Shown here piece after piece: positions 43,835 to 54,551 of a DNA stretch of 64,000 nucleotides. The translations under genes and the position numbers were made by a program. The stretch is from Acidithiobacillus thiooxidans ATCC 19377 (GTDB taxonomy: Bacteria; Pseudomonadota; Gammaproteobacteria; Acidithiobacillales; Acidithiobacillaceae): contig NZ_CP045571.1 in assembly GCF_009662475.1 (NCBI RefSeq), positions 363,501-427,500 of the forward strand. Direction: 5' to 3'. Position 1 is the stretch's first letter. Each line of letters starts with the position of its first letter. The notes beneath the pieces are model-generated. The model worked only from the letters and a program-made list of their open reading frames with translations. It ran no database searches and was not told the DNA's origin.

Positions 43835-46800
43835 GCATTACTCCTTAATGGTTCAATGAGTTGAATGATTTTTTGGCAGCGTGCCTCGCCGTCGGGTAAA
43901 TCCTGGCGAATTCTGAGGCGTTGGCCGCCATCCAGCTGATAGACACTGTGCGGACGCTGAATAAGCGCAATGATTTTTTCCGGGGATACCTGATTTTCCT
44001 GGGCGAATTGCAGGCGCGCTCCCGAAGGTCCGGCATCAATCTGATCAATGCCGATTTGGCTGGCCAGGAGGCGGAGCTGGGTCTGGCACAGCAAGGTTCT
44101 GGTCGGGTCTGGCAATGGCCCGAATCGGTCGATCATTTCCACCATGATTTCACCAATGGCGGAATCACTGCGGACATCGCTGAGGCGCTTGTATAGTTGC
44201 AAACGCAAGTGCACGTCGGGCAGATAATCGTCGGGAATCAGTGCCGCCGTATTCAGATGAATTTCCGGTCCGCTGGCGCGTTGTTCGGCCAGGCTGCGGG
44301 GGTCCTTGCCCGCACGGATGGCGGCAACGGCGTCGTTGAGCCATTCCATAAAGAGCGTGAAACCCACTTCATCCATGTGCCCGCTTTGTTCTTCGCCCAG
44401 GAGTTCTCCGGCTCCACGAATTTCCAGATCATGACTGGCCAGGGCAAAGCCGACGCCCAGATCTTCCAGGGACTGAATGGCATCCAGGCGGCGCCGGGCA
44501 TCATCACTCATGGCGCGAGGGTCCGGGGTAAACAAATACGCATAAGCCCGTTGATGGGAGCGCCCCACCCGGCCCCGGAGCTGGTGGAGTTGCGCGAGGC
44601 CAAATTTATCAGCGCGATTGATGAGTATGGTATTGGCGTGAGGATTGTCGATGCCGGATTCGATAATCGTGGTGCTGAGCAGAATATCGAAGCGTTGATG
44701 ATAAAAATCTAGCATGACCGCCTCCAGCTCGCCTTCAGGCATTTGCCCGTGGGCGACCCGGAGCCGGGCTTCGGGAAGCAGACGCTTGAGGTTGCTGGCC
44801 ATGCGTTCGATATCCCGTACTTCATTGTGCAGAAAATAAATTTGTCCGCCCCGATGTAATTCGCGCTGACAGGCCTCGACGACCACAGCGTCTTCCCAGA
44901 TCTGCACAAAAGTACGCACTGGTTGCCGACGCTGGGGTGGGGTGGCGATGATGGATAAATCCCGCAGTCCGGCCAGGGACAGATTCAGGGTGCGGGGAAT
45001 AGGCGTGGCCGTCAGGGTGAGAATATCCACTTCGGCACGCAGGGCCTTGATCTGCTCCTTTTGCCGCACACCAAAGCGGTGCTCCTCGTCCAGAATCAAC
45101 AGGCCGAGATCTTTAAAAACCACATCTTTCTGGAGCAGGCGATGGGTTCCGATCAGAATCCGGACGTCTCCGGCCTGGGTGGCAGCCAGGATTTCCTTGT
45201 GGGTTTTGCCCTTCTGAAAACGGGACAGGACCTCAATCCGCAGCGGTATCCCGGCAAAGCGGTTTTGAAAGTTTTCATAGTGCTGCTGAGCCAGCAAAGT
45301 GGTAGGTACCAGAACCACGACCTGTGCCCCGCCATGGGCGGCCAGAAAGGCTGCCCGCAACGCCACTTCGGTTTTGCCGAACCCTACATCACCACAAACC
45401 AGTCGATCCATGGGATGCGGGCTGATCATGTCGGCAATCACGGCGTCAATGGCTTGTTGTTGATCGGGCGTTTCTTCAAAAGGAAAGCGGGAAATAAAAT
45501 CCCAATAGGCTTCATCCGGTGGCGCAAAAGCACGGCCCTGGCGAGCTGCCCGCCGCGCGTATATGTCCAGCAGTTCACTGGCGGCATCAATGGCTTTCTC
45601 CCGGGCCCTGGCTTTGGCTTTATCCCAGTGTTGACTGCCGAGGCGAGATAGCACCGGTTCTGCTGCTCCATTGCCCACATAACGGGCAATGCGATCCAGA
45701 TGATCTGCCGGGACATACACCAAATCTCCCTGGGCATATTCCAGCACCACATATTCGTTGACATCGCCTTGCGCCGCAAAAGGGGTACTCATCCCCTGAA
45801 AACGACCAATGCCATATTCCTCGTGGGTGACCGCATCGCCGGGCTGCAGTTCGCCCAGATCGCGAACCATGCCTTCCACATGACGTTGGCGGACCTGCGC
45901 ACTTCGTCTTTGCGCAAATACCCGGTCACCGAAAATCTGCGCTTCCGAGATGAGTGCAAGCTGGACCAGATTTTTCTCTTTCAGCAGCAGACCGCGCTCC
46001 AAGGGGGCTACGGTAATAGCGATTTTTTCTGTGGACTGGAGAAAATCCGGCCAGTTTTTCAGGCGGGTGGCACTTAAACCCGCTTTGTTCAGGCGCTCAG
46101 ACAGCGCTTCCTGACGGCCCGGAGATTCTGCAGCAATCAGGGCGCGGCCCTGCTGGGGGAGGTGACGCAGAAAAGTTTCCAGTGCGGACAGGGGCGTTTC
46201 GCTGTTTCCCTGCAGGGCTGGTAGCGGTCCGCAGGGTAGGCTTTCACCGGGGCCTTCCGCTTCGCCATGCACCTGGGCACGACTCTGGAGTGCTGTTTCC
46301 CATTCGGAAGGCGTCAAAATAAGTGCGTCTGGTGGCAAAATCGGATAACTGGTGTCGTATGCCCGCTCTTCATGGCGTTCCTGCCAGTCCTGGCGAATCT
46401 GCTGGCTGGCGCTTTCCAGGCCGGGGGGCATGAAAATGATCCCGTCCGGAGGAAAATGGTTAAGCAGATGGCTGCTTTCCGGGAAAAACAGAGGCAGGTA
46501 ATGCTCTGCTCCCTGGGGAACCTGTCCGCGACTTGCCGCTCGATAGACTTCAGCACGTTGCGGGTCACCACTGAATTTGGCCCGAAACTGGCTGCGGAAT
46601 TCATTCAGCGCTGCCGCATCCACAGGAATTTCGCGTGCAGGCAGCAGGGATACCCTGGATACTTTCTCCAGAGTCCGCTGGGTTTCCGGATCAAATGCCC
46701 GGATGCTTTCTACCTGGGTGTCAAATAACTCAATCCGGTAGGGCAGCGGGCTACCACTGGGAAACAGGTCAATAATGCCGCCGCGCCAGGCGAGCTCTCC

Positions 46801-47280
46801 GGGTTCGGAAACTTCGCTGACATTGCGGTAGCCCGCATCAATCAGGCGTTGTCGAAAGCGCTCGGGCTGGAGGTTGTCTCCCACCGCCAGTACAAAGGCA
46901 TGTTGATCAAGAAAACTCCTGGGCGGAAGACGTTGTAGAGCGGCCGCCAGAGGGACCAGACACAGCCCACGCCAATTGGGTAAGGCCGCCAATGTCGCGA
47001 GACGGGTGGCGGTCGCATCAGCCGGAGGTGCCAGACGATCATAGGGCAAAATTTCCCGATCCGGGAAAATCAGGGGCGCATCCAGATCCGGCGCAAAAAA
47101 TGACCACTCGCGCTGCCATTCTTCCAGATCACGGGGATTGGGCAGGAGCACCAACAGAGGTTTTTTCCATTTGCGGAGCATTTCGGCTGCCAGCCAGCAA
47201 TCTGCGGCTCCGAAAACATGGCTGAAACTGCGTGCATTACCTGCACGGGGGGCAGGGCCCAAAGCGAGAGGAAAGTCCAA
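43831..47280 (-). CDS. mfd: Transcription-repair coupling factor Mfd
   Basis: Mfd (1149 aa, E. coli 1148) removes RNA polymerase stalled at lesions and recruits UvrA. In order: a UvrB-like N-terminal module, the RNA-polymerase-interacting domain (LQPGDAVTHEEYGIGRFQGM), the translocase with CGDVGFGKTEVALRA (Walker A) and LLILDEEHRFGVRQKE (DEEH), and the C-terminal regulatory domain. The start is a TTG at 47280, with only a weak purine tract upstream; no better in-frame ATG is near. It is cotranscribed with serB. Confidence 0.96.
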   Translation of the reverse strand: MDFPLALGPAPRAGNARSFSHVFGAADCWLAAEMLRKWKKPLLVLLPNPRDLEEWQREWSFFAPDLDAPLIFPDREILPYDRLAPPADATATRLATLAALPNWRGLCLVPLAAALQRLPPRSFLDQHAFVLAVGDNLQPERFRQRLIDAGYRNVSEVSEPGELAWRGGIIDLFPSGSPLPYRIELFDTQVESIRAFDPETQRTLEKVSRVSLLPAREIPVDAAALNEFRSQFRAKFSGDPQRAEVYRAASRGQVPQGAEHYLPLFFPESSHLLNHFPPDGIIFMPPGLESASQQIRQDWQERHEERAYDTSYPILPPDALILTPSEWETALQSRAQVHGEAEGPGESLPCGPLPALQGNSETPLSALETFLRHLPQQGRALIAAESPGRQEALSERLNKAGLSATRLKNWPDFLQSTEKIAITVAPLERGLLLKEKNLVQLALISEAQIFGDRVFAQRRSAQVRQRHVEGMVRDLGELQPGDAVTHEEYGIGRFQGMSTPFAAQGDVNEYVVLEYAQGDLVYVPADHLDRIARYVGNGAAEPVLSRLGSQHWDKAKARAREKAIDAASELLDIYARRAARQGRAFAPPDEAYWDFISRFPFEETPDQQQAIDAVIADMISPHPMDRLVCGDVGFGKTEVALRAAFLAAHGGAQVVVLVPTTLLAQQHYENFQNRFAGIPLRIEVLSRFQKGKTHKEILAATQAGDVRILIGTHRLLQKDVVFKDLGLLILDEEHRFGVRQKEQIKALRAEVDILTLTATPIPRTLNLSLAGLRDLSIIATPPQRRQPVRTFVQIWEDAVVVEACQRELHRGGQIYFLHNEVRDIERMASNLKRLLPEARLRVAHGQMPEGELEAVMLDFYHQRFDILLSTTIIESGIDNPHANTILINRADKFGLAQLHQLRGRVGRSHQRAYAYLFTPDPRAMSDDARRRLDAIQSLEDLGVGFALASHDLEIRGAGELLGEEQSGHMDEVGFTLFMEWLNDAVAAIRAGKDPRSLAEQRASGPEIHLNTAALIPDDYLPDVHLRLQLYKRLSDVRSDSAIGEIMVEMIDRFGPLPDPTRTLLCQTQLRLLASQIGIDQIDAGPSGARLQFAQENQVSPEKIIALIQRPHSVYQLDGGQRLRIRQDLPDGEARCQKIIQLIEPLRSNA

Positions 47281-47332
47281 AATATCCGGGATATCATATC
47301 AGCAAATTCAGGGAGCCTAGTGTAAGGTGCCC

Positions 47333-47410
47333 GTGCCCAAACTGCAAAAGCTGAAACGCTTGCGCCTGCTGTATAGACTGCGGATACTGCGTCTGAAATC
47401 CATAAGTTGA
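47333..47410 (+). CDS. Possible short basic leader peptide upstream of ispD
   Basis: A GTG at 47333, 5 nt after TAAGG, opens a 25-codon frame (MPKLQKLKRLRLLYRLRILR..., nine Leu and about ten Lys/Arg) ending at a TGA 9 nt before the ispD start. It fills most of the 139-bp gap between divergent mfd and ispD. It may be a leader peptide coupled to ispD translation or a chance ORF; I cannot tell. Confidence 0.25.
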   Translation: MPKLQKLKRLRLLYRLRILRLKSIS

Positions 47411-47419
47411 GGAAAATTG

Positions 47420-48133
47420 ATGGAGCGGATCTGGGTCATTATTCCAGCCGGAGGGCGGGGCCAACGTTTTGGTGGAACCCAGGCTAAACAATATGTTTTG
47501 CTGCGCGGGCAGCCTGTTCTTGCGCATACCCTGAACATTTTTCTGCACGAAAAGCGGATATCCGGAGTGCAGTTGGTGTTGCCGGGTGAGGATCTGGAAA
47601 GCGGAGTCTGGCGGGACTTGTTGAGCGATGATTTGGCGTTGCCTTTGGCCCCTGTAAGAGGCGGGAAGCAACGAGCTGATTCCGTGCGTCGCGGTTTGGA
47701 GGCCTTGCGGAAAGCTGGTGCTGCCGATAAGGACTGGGTGCTGGTACATGATGCTGCACGACCCTGTTTGCGCGCCGAAGACCTGGGCAATTTGCTGGAT
47801 AGTCTGAGAGAATCACCGCAGGGGGCATTGCTGGGAATTCCGGTTGCCGACACCCTCAAGCGCGAAAAAGACGGCCTTTCCCTGGGTACGGTGGATCGGG
47901 AAGGGTTATGGCGGGCTTTAACACCTCAGGCTTTCCCCCTGGCAGCATTGCTTGCAGCTCTGCAATCTGCTCAGGGTGCCGCAATGCCCATTACCGATGA
48001 AGCTTCGGCGATGGAGCTTCAGGGTTGGCGTCCGCGTCTGATTCAGGGGCATGGGGATAATATCAAGATTACCCTGGGAGATGATCTGGCTTTGGCCGCA
48101 GCCATCCTGGCGGCCCGTGACGAGGAGAAATGA
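47420..48133 (+). CDS. ispD: 2-C-methyl-D-erythritol 4-phosphate cytidylyltransferase
   Basis: IspD (237 aa) makes CDP-ME in the MEP isoprenoid pathway. The nucleotide-binding start [38 protein letters not shown] and [17 protein letters not shown] region are the family signatures. The ATG at 47420 follows GAGGAAAA. The stop overlaps the ispF start region, and ispDF are adjacent as in many bacteria. Confidence 0.95.
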   Translation: MERIWVIIPAGGRGQRFGGTQAKQYVLLRGQPVLAHTLNIFLHEKRISGVQLVLPGEDLESGVWRDLLSDDLALPLAPVRGGKQRADSVRRGLEALRKAGAADKDWVLVHDAARPCLRAEDLGNLLDSLRESPQGALLGIPVADTLKREKDGLSLGTVDREGLWRALTPQAFPLAALLAALQSAQGAAMPITDEASAMELQGWRPRLIQGHGDNIKITLGDDLALAAAILAARDEEK

Positions 48134-48612
48134 TGCAGCTGCGTATTGGTCATGGTTTTGATGTGCATGCTCTGGTTCCCGAGCGCCTGTTGATACTCGG
48201 AGGGGTCAAGATTCCCTATGAGCGGGGTCTGGCCGGGCACTCCGATGCGGACGTCTTGCTGCATGCCATTTGTGACGCCTTGCTGGGTGCCGCAGCATTG
48301 GGAGATATTGGCCGCCATTTTCCCGACACGGATGCACGTTTTGCCGGCGCCGATTCCCGTCTTTTGCTCCGGCATTGTCATGCTTTGATTCAGGAAAAGG
48401 GCTTTTCGGTCGGGAATGTGGATGCCACTATTGTTTGTCAGCGACCCAAACTCGCGAGCCATATACCGCAAATGCGCGCGCACATTGCCGAAGATCTGCA
48501 GGTTTCTGAGGATGCGGTCAACATCAAGGCGACGACGACTGAGCAGCTGGGTTATGCCGGTCGGGGTGAAGGAATCGCTGCCCACGCCGTGACCTTGATT
48601 CAACATGTCTGA
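48133..48612 (+). CDS. ispF: 2-C-methyl-D-erythritol 2,4-cyclodiphosphate synthase
   Basis: IspF (159 aa) cyclises CDP-ME-2-phosphate. The zinc-ligand motif [10 protein letters not shown] and the [15 protein letters not shown] segment, with [14 protein letters not shown], are intact. I prefer the ATG at 48133, 5 nt after GAGGAG and overlapping the ispD TGA, over the one three bases earlier. truD overlaps its end by 8 nt. Confidence 0.96.
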   Translation: MQLRIGHGFDVHALVPERLLILGGVKIPYERGLAGHSDADVLLHAICDALLGAAALGDIGRHFPDTDARFAGADSRLLLRHCHALIQEKGFSVGNVDATIVCQRPKLASHIPQMRAHIAEDLQVSEDAVNIKATTTEQLGYAGRGEGIAAHAVTLIQHV

Positions 48613-49693
48613 ATTATTCCCACGCATTTATCCGCATGTGGATGTCCTGCTGGAAGCCGAACTCAAATCGACGGAAGAGGATTTTCAGGTTACGGAAATG
48701 CTGCCTTTTACGCCTTCCGGTACGGGGTCGCATTACTGGTTTTTCATTGAAAAGCGCGGACTGAATACCCAGGAAGTAGCCAAACGACTGGCACAACTTG
48801 CCGGCATCCCCGTGCGTGATGTGGGTTATGCGGGAATGAAAGATCGGCACGCCATTACCCGACAGAGTTTTTCCGTGCCGGTACAAGCCGGGACAACGCC
48901 GGATTGGCTGAGCCTGGAAAGTGAAAATCTCCATTTTCTGGAGATGACCCGCCATGACCGCAAGCTCCGCAGGGGGGTGCTCAAGGGAAATCATTTTCGC
49001 CTGGTTTTGCGCCATTGTCAGGGCGAACCAGCTTTGTGGGAGACGCGTTTGCAGCATTTGCAAAAAACGGGCTTTCCCAATTATTTTGGAGCGCAACGCT
49101 TTGGCCACCGTAATTTGCAGGAGGTCAGTCGCCTGTTGTCCGGTACAGCGCGCAAAATGGATCGTCATCAACGTGGCCTGCTGCTGTCAGCGGCGCGCTC
49201 TGCACTTTTTAATCAGGTGCTGGCCGAACGGGTACGCCAAAATAATTGGAATGTTCTCTTGGCGGGAGAAATTGTGCAATTAAATGGTTCGCATAGCATT
49301 TTTCTGGCCCAGGCTAATGAGCAGGAGAACTTGCAGCAGCGTTCTGCAGAGTGGGATGTGCACCCCAGTGGACCCCTGCCGGGCCGGGGAGGGCTCTCTC
49401 CTGAAAATCAGGCTGCCCTCGTAGAAAAGCAGGCCCTGGATGCCTTGCCCGAGGAGTCAGAGACTTTGGGTAATATCCGTCATTGGCCACAACAATTAGC
49501 CGCGCAGGACGTGGACGCTGCCCGCCGCGCCCTGCGTGCGCGTCCGGATTCGCTGCAATACCACTGGCAGGATGCCAGCACCCTGATTCTGGAGTTTTCG
49601 CTACCTGCGGGCGTATTTGCAACCAGTTGTATTGAAGCATTACTGGGCCATGAGCAAGTTCGCGCCGATAGGCTTGACCTTTGTGTTGACTAG
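48605..49693 (+). CDS. truD: tRNA pseudouridine(13) synthase TruD
   Basis: TruD (362 aa) forms pseudouridine-13 in tRNA-Glu. The catalytic aspartate sits in [18 protein letters not shown], and [16 protein letters not shown] is the other family signature. The length is near E. coli TruD (349). It overlaps ispF by 8 nt, completing ispD-ispF-truD. The 3' end contains the candidate promoter of the following MerR gene. Confidence 0.94.
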   Translation: MSELFPRIYPHVDVLLEAELKSTEEDFQVTEMLPFTPSGTGSHYWFFIEKRGLNTQEVAKRLAQLAGIPVRDVGYAGMKDRHAITRQSFSVPVQAGTTPDWLSLESENLHFLEMTRHDRKLRRGVLKGNHFRLVLRHCQGEPALWETRLQHLQKTGFPNYFGAQRFGHRNLQEVSRLLSGTARKMDRHQRGLLLSAARSALFNQVLAERVRQNNWNVLLAGEIVQLNGSHSIFLAQANEQENLQQRSAEWDVHPSGPLPGRGGLSPENQAALVEKQALDALPEESETLGNIRHWPQQLAAQDVDAARRALRARPDSLQYHWQDASTLILEFSLPAGVFATSCIEALLGHEQVRADRLDLCVD

Positions 49694-49705
49694 ATGCTTT
49701 AGAAT
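49674..49705 (+). promoter_or_regulatory. Candidate MerR-type promoter with long spacer
   Basis: TTGACC (49674-49679) and TAGAAT (49700-49705) are 20 nt apart, the elongated spacing typical of promoters activated by MerR-family proteins. It overlaps the truD 3' end. The spacer includes the imperfect dyad CTAGATGCTTTAG. Confidence 0.45.
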
Positions 49706-49761
49706 GAGGACACTATACGTGTGGAGCGTGAAAATTCAGTCAATATAAGGAGGGAGACAAG

Positions 49762-50241
49762 ATGGATACACCTGTAACAATAGGTCGCTTGGCCCGTGAA
49801 GCTGGGCTGGCTGCAGAAACATTGCGTTACTACGAGCGTATTGGCTTGATTCAGCCGGTACAGCGCACCCAATCCAATTATCGTCTTTATGATAGTCACG
49901 CCGAGTCGCGTCTGCGCTTTATCCGCCGCGCCCAGAATCTGGGTTTTTCCCTGACAGAGGTGAAAGAGTTGCTGGACATCAGTAGCAGCACCGAAAATGA
50001 CATGGGCGATGTGAAGGCGCTGACCGAACAGAAAATTGCAGAGATTGATTTCAAAATTGCAGATCTGCAGAGAATGCGTAGCGCTCTGGCTATCCAGGCA
50101 GAGCGTTGCCCCGGCCATGGTTCAGTAGACAATTGCCCTATTCTGGCCTCCCTGGCCGAGGCGGAAGGTGACATGGCTGTTCGCCGGCGCTGGGATGTGA
50201 GTCGGGATCCTTCCGCACCGCGTAGCGTTGCCCAGCGTTGA
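49762..50241 (+). CDS. MerR-family metal-responsive regulator
   Basis: A 159-residue MerR protein: an N-terminal winged helix (TIGRLAREAGLAAETLRYYER), a dimerisation coiled coil at about residues 85-115 and a C-terminal metal loop CPGHGSVDNCPIL with two cysteines. This spacing matches metal sensors such as CueR/ZntR/CadR. The strong AAGGAGGGAG precedes the ATG. It is followed 9 bp downstream by a CopZ-like gene, so copper or another soft metal is the likely signal. Confidence 0.9.
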   Translation: MDTPVTIGRLAREAGLAAETLRYYERIGLIQPVQRTQSNYRLYDSHAESRLRFIRRAQNLGFSLTEVKELLDISSSTENDMGDVKALTEQKIAEIDFKIADLQRMRSALAIQAERCPGHGSVDNCPILASLAEAEGDMAVRRRWDVSRDPSAPRSVAQR

Positions 50242-50250
50242 GTAAAGCAT

Positions 50251-50457
50251 ATGGCACTGATTGAATTGTCTGTTCAGGGAATGACCTGCAATCACTGCGT
50301 GGCTGCTGTAGAAAAAGCACTTCGGGCAGTACCCGGGGTACAGACTGTTGCAGTACATCTTGACACTAACAGCGCTACCGTGGAGGGTGACTCCATGGAC
50401 ACTGAGGCATTAGTTCAGGCCATTGAAAGCGAAGGCTATACGGCTCAAGTCCGATAA
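50251..50457 (+). CDS. CopZ-like heavy-metal-associated (HMA) domain protein
   Basis: A 68-residue ferredoxin-like metallochaperone with the metal motif GMTCNHCVAAVEKALR (MxCxxC) and VHLDTNSATVEG. Copper chaperones of this kind pass Cu(I) to P-type ATPases. It is linked to the MerR gene, but no copA or other ATPase lies in the window. The 3' end overlaps the convergent smr gene by 13 bp. Confidence 0.88.
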   Translation: MALIELSVQGMTCNHCVAAVEKALRAVPGVQTVAVHLDTNSATVEGDSMDTEALVQAIESEGYTAQVR

Positions 50458-51041
50458 TTACGATGTTGGTGGCGGCGCCAGCCGAGCAATACCTGCAAGG
50501 CCCCGCCCCCGCCTTCTCCGGGACGGGCCTGAGTAAAAGCCAGGACCTCCTGGTGCTTCATCAGCCAACCACCTACCAGTCTTTTCAGTACTGGTATGCG
50601 TCCCGGGGAACCCAACCCTTTACCATGCACAATGCACACGCAATTCCAGCGCCACTGCTGGGCTTCGTGCAAAAAGGCCGCCAGTTCGAGTCGGGCTTCT
50701 TCAACCGTGCAACCATGTAAATCCAGCCTGGACTGGATCCGGAAACGCCCTTTGCGTAAATCCCTGAGGAGAGCAGGAGATTGCCCCTGCTGCAAATAGA
50801 GCCATTCATCTCCTGCTTCCAGGATTTCGTCGCTATTCAATGTGCGACTGAGCGCCGTCCGCACGGCCAGTTCGTCTTTTTGCCGTTGCAAGGGCAAAGG
50901 TGCCGGGGGGCTGGGTCGTGCGGGGATGGGCGGCGCCGGAAAGCGTTTTACATCTGCCATGGCTTCTTCAAAGCAAGCCTTTTCAGCAGGATGGACGGCG
51001 AGCGATACCGGTGTTGTCTTGGGTGGTCGCCGCCGTCTCAT
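50445..51041 (-). CDS. Smr-domain DNA-binding/nuclease protein
   Basis: A 198-residue Smr protein. A low-complexity proline/charged N-terminus precedes a C-terminal Smr domain: LDLHGCTVEEARLELAAFL, CVCIVHGKGLGSPGR (HGKG) and RPGEGGGGALQVLLG (GGxGA). Stand-alone Smr proteins such as YdaL/SmrA nick or bind branched nucleic acids. It starts 3 nt after the trxB stop and is probably in one transcript with it. Confidence 0.9.
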   Translation of the reverse strand: MRRRRPPKTTPVSLAVHPAEKACFEEAMADVKRFPAPPIPARPSPPAPLPLQRQKDELAVRTALSRTLNSDEILEAGDEWLYLQQGQSPALLRDLRKGRFRIQSRLDLHGCTVEEARLELAAFLHEAQQWRWNCVCIVHGKGLGSPGRIPVLKRLVGGWLMKHQEVLAFTQARPGEGGGGALQVLLGWRRHQHRNYRT

Positions 51042-51044
51042 GCT

Positions 51045-52028
<984 letters not shown>

Positions 52029-52131
52029 TCAGGGTGTGGATTCAGTTTAACATCAACCGGGAAGGCCTGTAACAAATGCAGGGTGAATTTATCCCGCCAC
52101 GCTGTTATCGGTTGCGGGCCGATTTCATCAT

Positions 52132-52845
52132 TTATATTTCTTTCTGATTCACTCTTCGCGATAACTCCTCAGCAGATTCCTTGCGTTCGGAATATCGGTC
52201 TGTCAGGTAATCACTTTGACCTCGCGTCAGTAAGGTGAATTTCATCAATTCTTCCATCACATCCACCACCCGGTCATAGTAGGCAGAGGGTTTCATGCGT
52301 TCTGCCTCATCGAACTCCAGAAAGGCTTTGGGCACCGAGGACTGATTCGGTATGGTGATCATGCGCATCCAGCGCCCTAAAATGCGCATCTGATTAACGG
52401 TGTTAAAGGATTGTGAGCCTCCGCAAACCTGCAGCACCGCCAGAGTTTTCCCCTGGCTCGGTCTTACTGCTCCGGAGTTCAGCGGAATCCAGTCGATTTG
52501 TGACTTGAATACTCCGGTCATTGCGCCATGCCGTTCGGGTGAACACCAAACCTGCCCTTCCGACCATTCTACCAGCTCCCGCAACTCAATGACTTTGGGG
52601 TGGGTTGCGGGCGCATCATCGGGCAGCGGTAAGCCACTGGGATGAAATACCCGCGTTTCCGCCCCAAAATGGCGTAATAGTCGCTCTGCTTCCAGGGTCA
52701 GCAGCCGGCTGTAGGATTTTTCCCGATTGGAGCCATAGAGCAGCAATATACGAGGCGGATGTTGAGTAGCCGCAGTACCGGTCAGACGGTTTTTATCCGG
52801 TTGCTGCAGCAGGCTCTCGGTGATGTTGGGAAGATCATCAGACAC
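52132..52845 (-). CDS. arsH: ArsH, organoarsenical/NADPH-FMN reductase
   Basis: ArsH (237 aa) is an NADPH-dependent FMN oxidoreductase that oxidises trivalent organoarsenicals or reduces other metal(loid)s. [18 protein letters not shown] is the FMN phosphate loop, and [19 protein letters not shown] with [17 protein letters not shown] are ArsH signatures. The start is a GTG at 52845 after GGAGAA; a much longer upstream frame lacks similarity. No arsR, arsB or arsC is adjacent, so it stands alone, divergent from an APC permease. Confidence 0.93.
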   Translation of the reverse strand: MSDDLPNITESLLQQPDKNRLTGTAATQHPPRILLLYGSNREKSYSRLLTLEAERLLRHFGAETRVFHPSGLPLPDDAPATHPKVIELRELVEWSEGQVWCSPERHGAMTGVFKSQIDWIPLNSGAVRPSQGKTLAVLQVCGGSQSFNTVNQMRILGRWMRMITIPNQSSVPKAFLEFDEAERMKPSAYYDRVVDVMEELMKFTLLTRGQSDYLTDRYSERKESAEELSRRVNQKEI

Positions 52846-52903
52846 AACAGTTCTCCATGATGAACAGCTCGGCAAATGATAAATGCCTACACATTTTGTA
52901 AGC

Positions 52904-52945
52904 AGTGTTGATGAGTGCCGGCTATTTGTCAATACTACAAGTATT
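52904..52945 (-). promoter_or_regulatory. Candidate arsH promoter with overlapping dyad operator
   Basis: On the minus strand TTGACA (52932-52927) and AACACT (52909-52904) have a 17-nt spacer. Overlapping the -35 is the perfect 6-3-6 dyad AATACT-ACA-AGTATT (52931-52945), the kind of short inverted repeat bound by dimeric repressors such as ArsR-type proteins. Confidence 0.5.
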
Positions 52946-52992
52946 ATTCGCGGGTTTGTTTTGATGGTTTTTGGTGTCCCGAAATTGCATAG

Positions 52993-53022
52993 TTGACAGT
53001 AAGGTTTGCGATTGGCAATAAT
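52993..53022 (+). promoter_or_regulatory. Promoter of the APC permease
   Basis: TTGACA (52993-52998) and AATAAT (53017-53022) with 18-nt spacing lie about 34 nt upstream of the permease start. A small GCAAC-AAA-GTTGC repeat just follows. Confidence 0.6.
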
Positions 53023-53055
53023 GCAACAAAGTTGCAAATAGAAAGGTTGTCAGTT

Positions 53056-54483
53056 ATGGAAAAAGCATCCGCCGCTCCCGAAACCCTGCAAGAGGATGTG
53101 GTCAGTCTCTGGGGGCTGATCAGCCAGAGCATCTCCGGTATGGCGCCCACCTGTGATGTGGTAGCCTTCATGACGGCGGGTGCGGCCTTTGCGCTGGTGG
53201 CTCTACCCCTGTCCTACCTCTGGGCCTTTGCGCTCATGTTCATCGAAATGAACACTATTTATCACCTAAGCAAGCATCGGGCTTCAGCCGGCGGATACTA
53301 CGCCTATGTGGCGGCTGGTCTGGGGGCCAGACCAGCCTTGCTGACCGGTTTCATGGTGGTGTTCTACCAGTTGCTCAGTGTTGCTGCTATTCCGGTTTAT
53401 GTGGGTGGGGTATTTTTGCCGGGGCTGGCAAAAAGTCTGGGTTATCCCTTACCTGCCTGGTTCTGGTTGGTATCTATTGTGTTTTTCATTGGTATACCGT
53501 GGTTACTCAGTATTTCCGGGATTCGCCCCAGTATTCGCGTGGTGGCCATTACCAGTTTTGTGGAAGTAGCGTTTCTGGTAGTGGCGTCCATGCTTATTAT
53601 TGTCAAAGCGGCACCCGTACATCCTCTGGCCCCGTTTAGTATTCCGACCGATGGTTTCAAAGGCGTGGCCATGGGTATGATTTTCGCCATCACCAGTTTT
53701 ATCGGGATAGGCAGCCACACGCCCCTCGGCGAGGAAGTGCGCGGACCCCGAACCCAGCGTGGCAGGCTCATCGGTAAGGCGGCATTACTGTCTTTGACGC
53801 TGGTGGGCGCAGCGCTGGTGCTTTCTGCCTACGCCTTGACCGTTGGCTGGGGTCCCGCCGATATGGCGAGTTTTGCCGATGCCAACGCGCCGGGTGTGAC
53901 CGTATTTCTACGTTATCTTGGCCCGGTGGGCGGCATAGCGCTGGTCATTCTCGCCATTAATAGTGCCATGGCCGATAGTCTTGCCTTGCTGAACAGCTCT
54001 TCCCGGGTATTATTTGCCATTGGTCGCGATGCGCTGATTTCCGAACGCTTTGCCCAGGTCAGCAATACCCAGGCTCCACAACGCAGCATTTCGGTCATTA
54101 CCGGGCTGACTATTGTTGTTGCGGTGCTGGCCGTCGCCGTATTCGGGTCCAATAATGGCTTTAATGTTCTGACCACGGCGGTCCTGTTTGGTCTGGTCAC
54201 CGCACATACTTTCATGAATGTGTCCTTGATGCGTCTGGCCCATGCGGATCACGAAGGAACCAGCACACGTCTGTTCTATCATTTTCTCCTGCCGATCGTA
54301 GCCACCGGTCTGTTCTGGTGGGTGTTATATGAATCCATTGTCCCGCTGGCCTATCCACTGGACTGGTCGTTGGCAGCCTGGCTGGGTTTTACTCTTTTGG
54401 TTCTGGCCTATGTGTTCCGGATTCATGGCCGCATTCATCCCGATCATCGGCACCATCTGGGTACTGTTCGCGACCCGCAATGA
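53056..54483 (+). CDS. APC-superfamily amino acid/polyamine permease
   Basis: A 475-residue inner-membrane transporter with about 12 hydrophobic segments. The first helix region (SLWGLISQSISGMAPTCDVV) and GGYYAYVAAGLGARPALLTG correspond to the substrate-binding TM1 and the following helix of APC proteins. The substrate is unknown. The ATG at 53056 follows GAAAGG and its own promoter. It is divergent from arsH, but no functional link is known. Confidence 0.85.
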   Translation: MEKASAAPETLQEDVVSLWGLISQSISGMAPTCDVVAFMTAGAAFALVALPLSYLWAFALMFIEMNTIYHLSKHRASAGGYYAYVAAGLGARPALLTGFMVVFYQLLSVAAIPVYVGGVFLPGLAKSLGYPLPAWFWLVSIVFFIGIPWLLSISGIRPSIRVVAITSFVEVAFLVVASMLIIVKAAPVHPLAPFSIPTDGFKGVAMGMIFAITSFIGIGSHTPLGEEVRGPRTQRGRLIGKAALLSLTLVGAALVLSAYALTVGWGPADMASFADANAPGVTVFLRYLGPVGGIALVILAINSAMADSLALLNSSSRVLFAIGRDALISERFAQVSNTQAPQRSISVITGLTIVVAVLAVAVFGSNNGFNVLTTAVLFGLVTAHTFMNVSLMRLAHADHEGTSTRLFYHFLLPIVATGLFWWVLYESIVPLAYPLDWSLAAWLGFTLLVLAYVFRIHGRIHPDHRHHLGTVRDPQ

Positions 54484-54551
54484 GTTCTCCGAATGCTTCA
54501 TTATGAGGCGCTAACAGCGCCATTTGTAAGTGTTTCTTATGCTCCTGAAGC

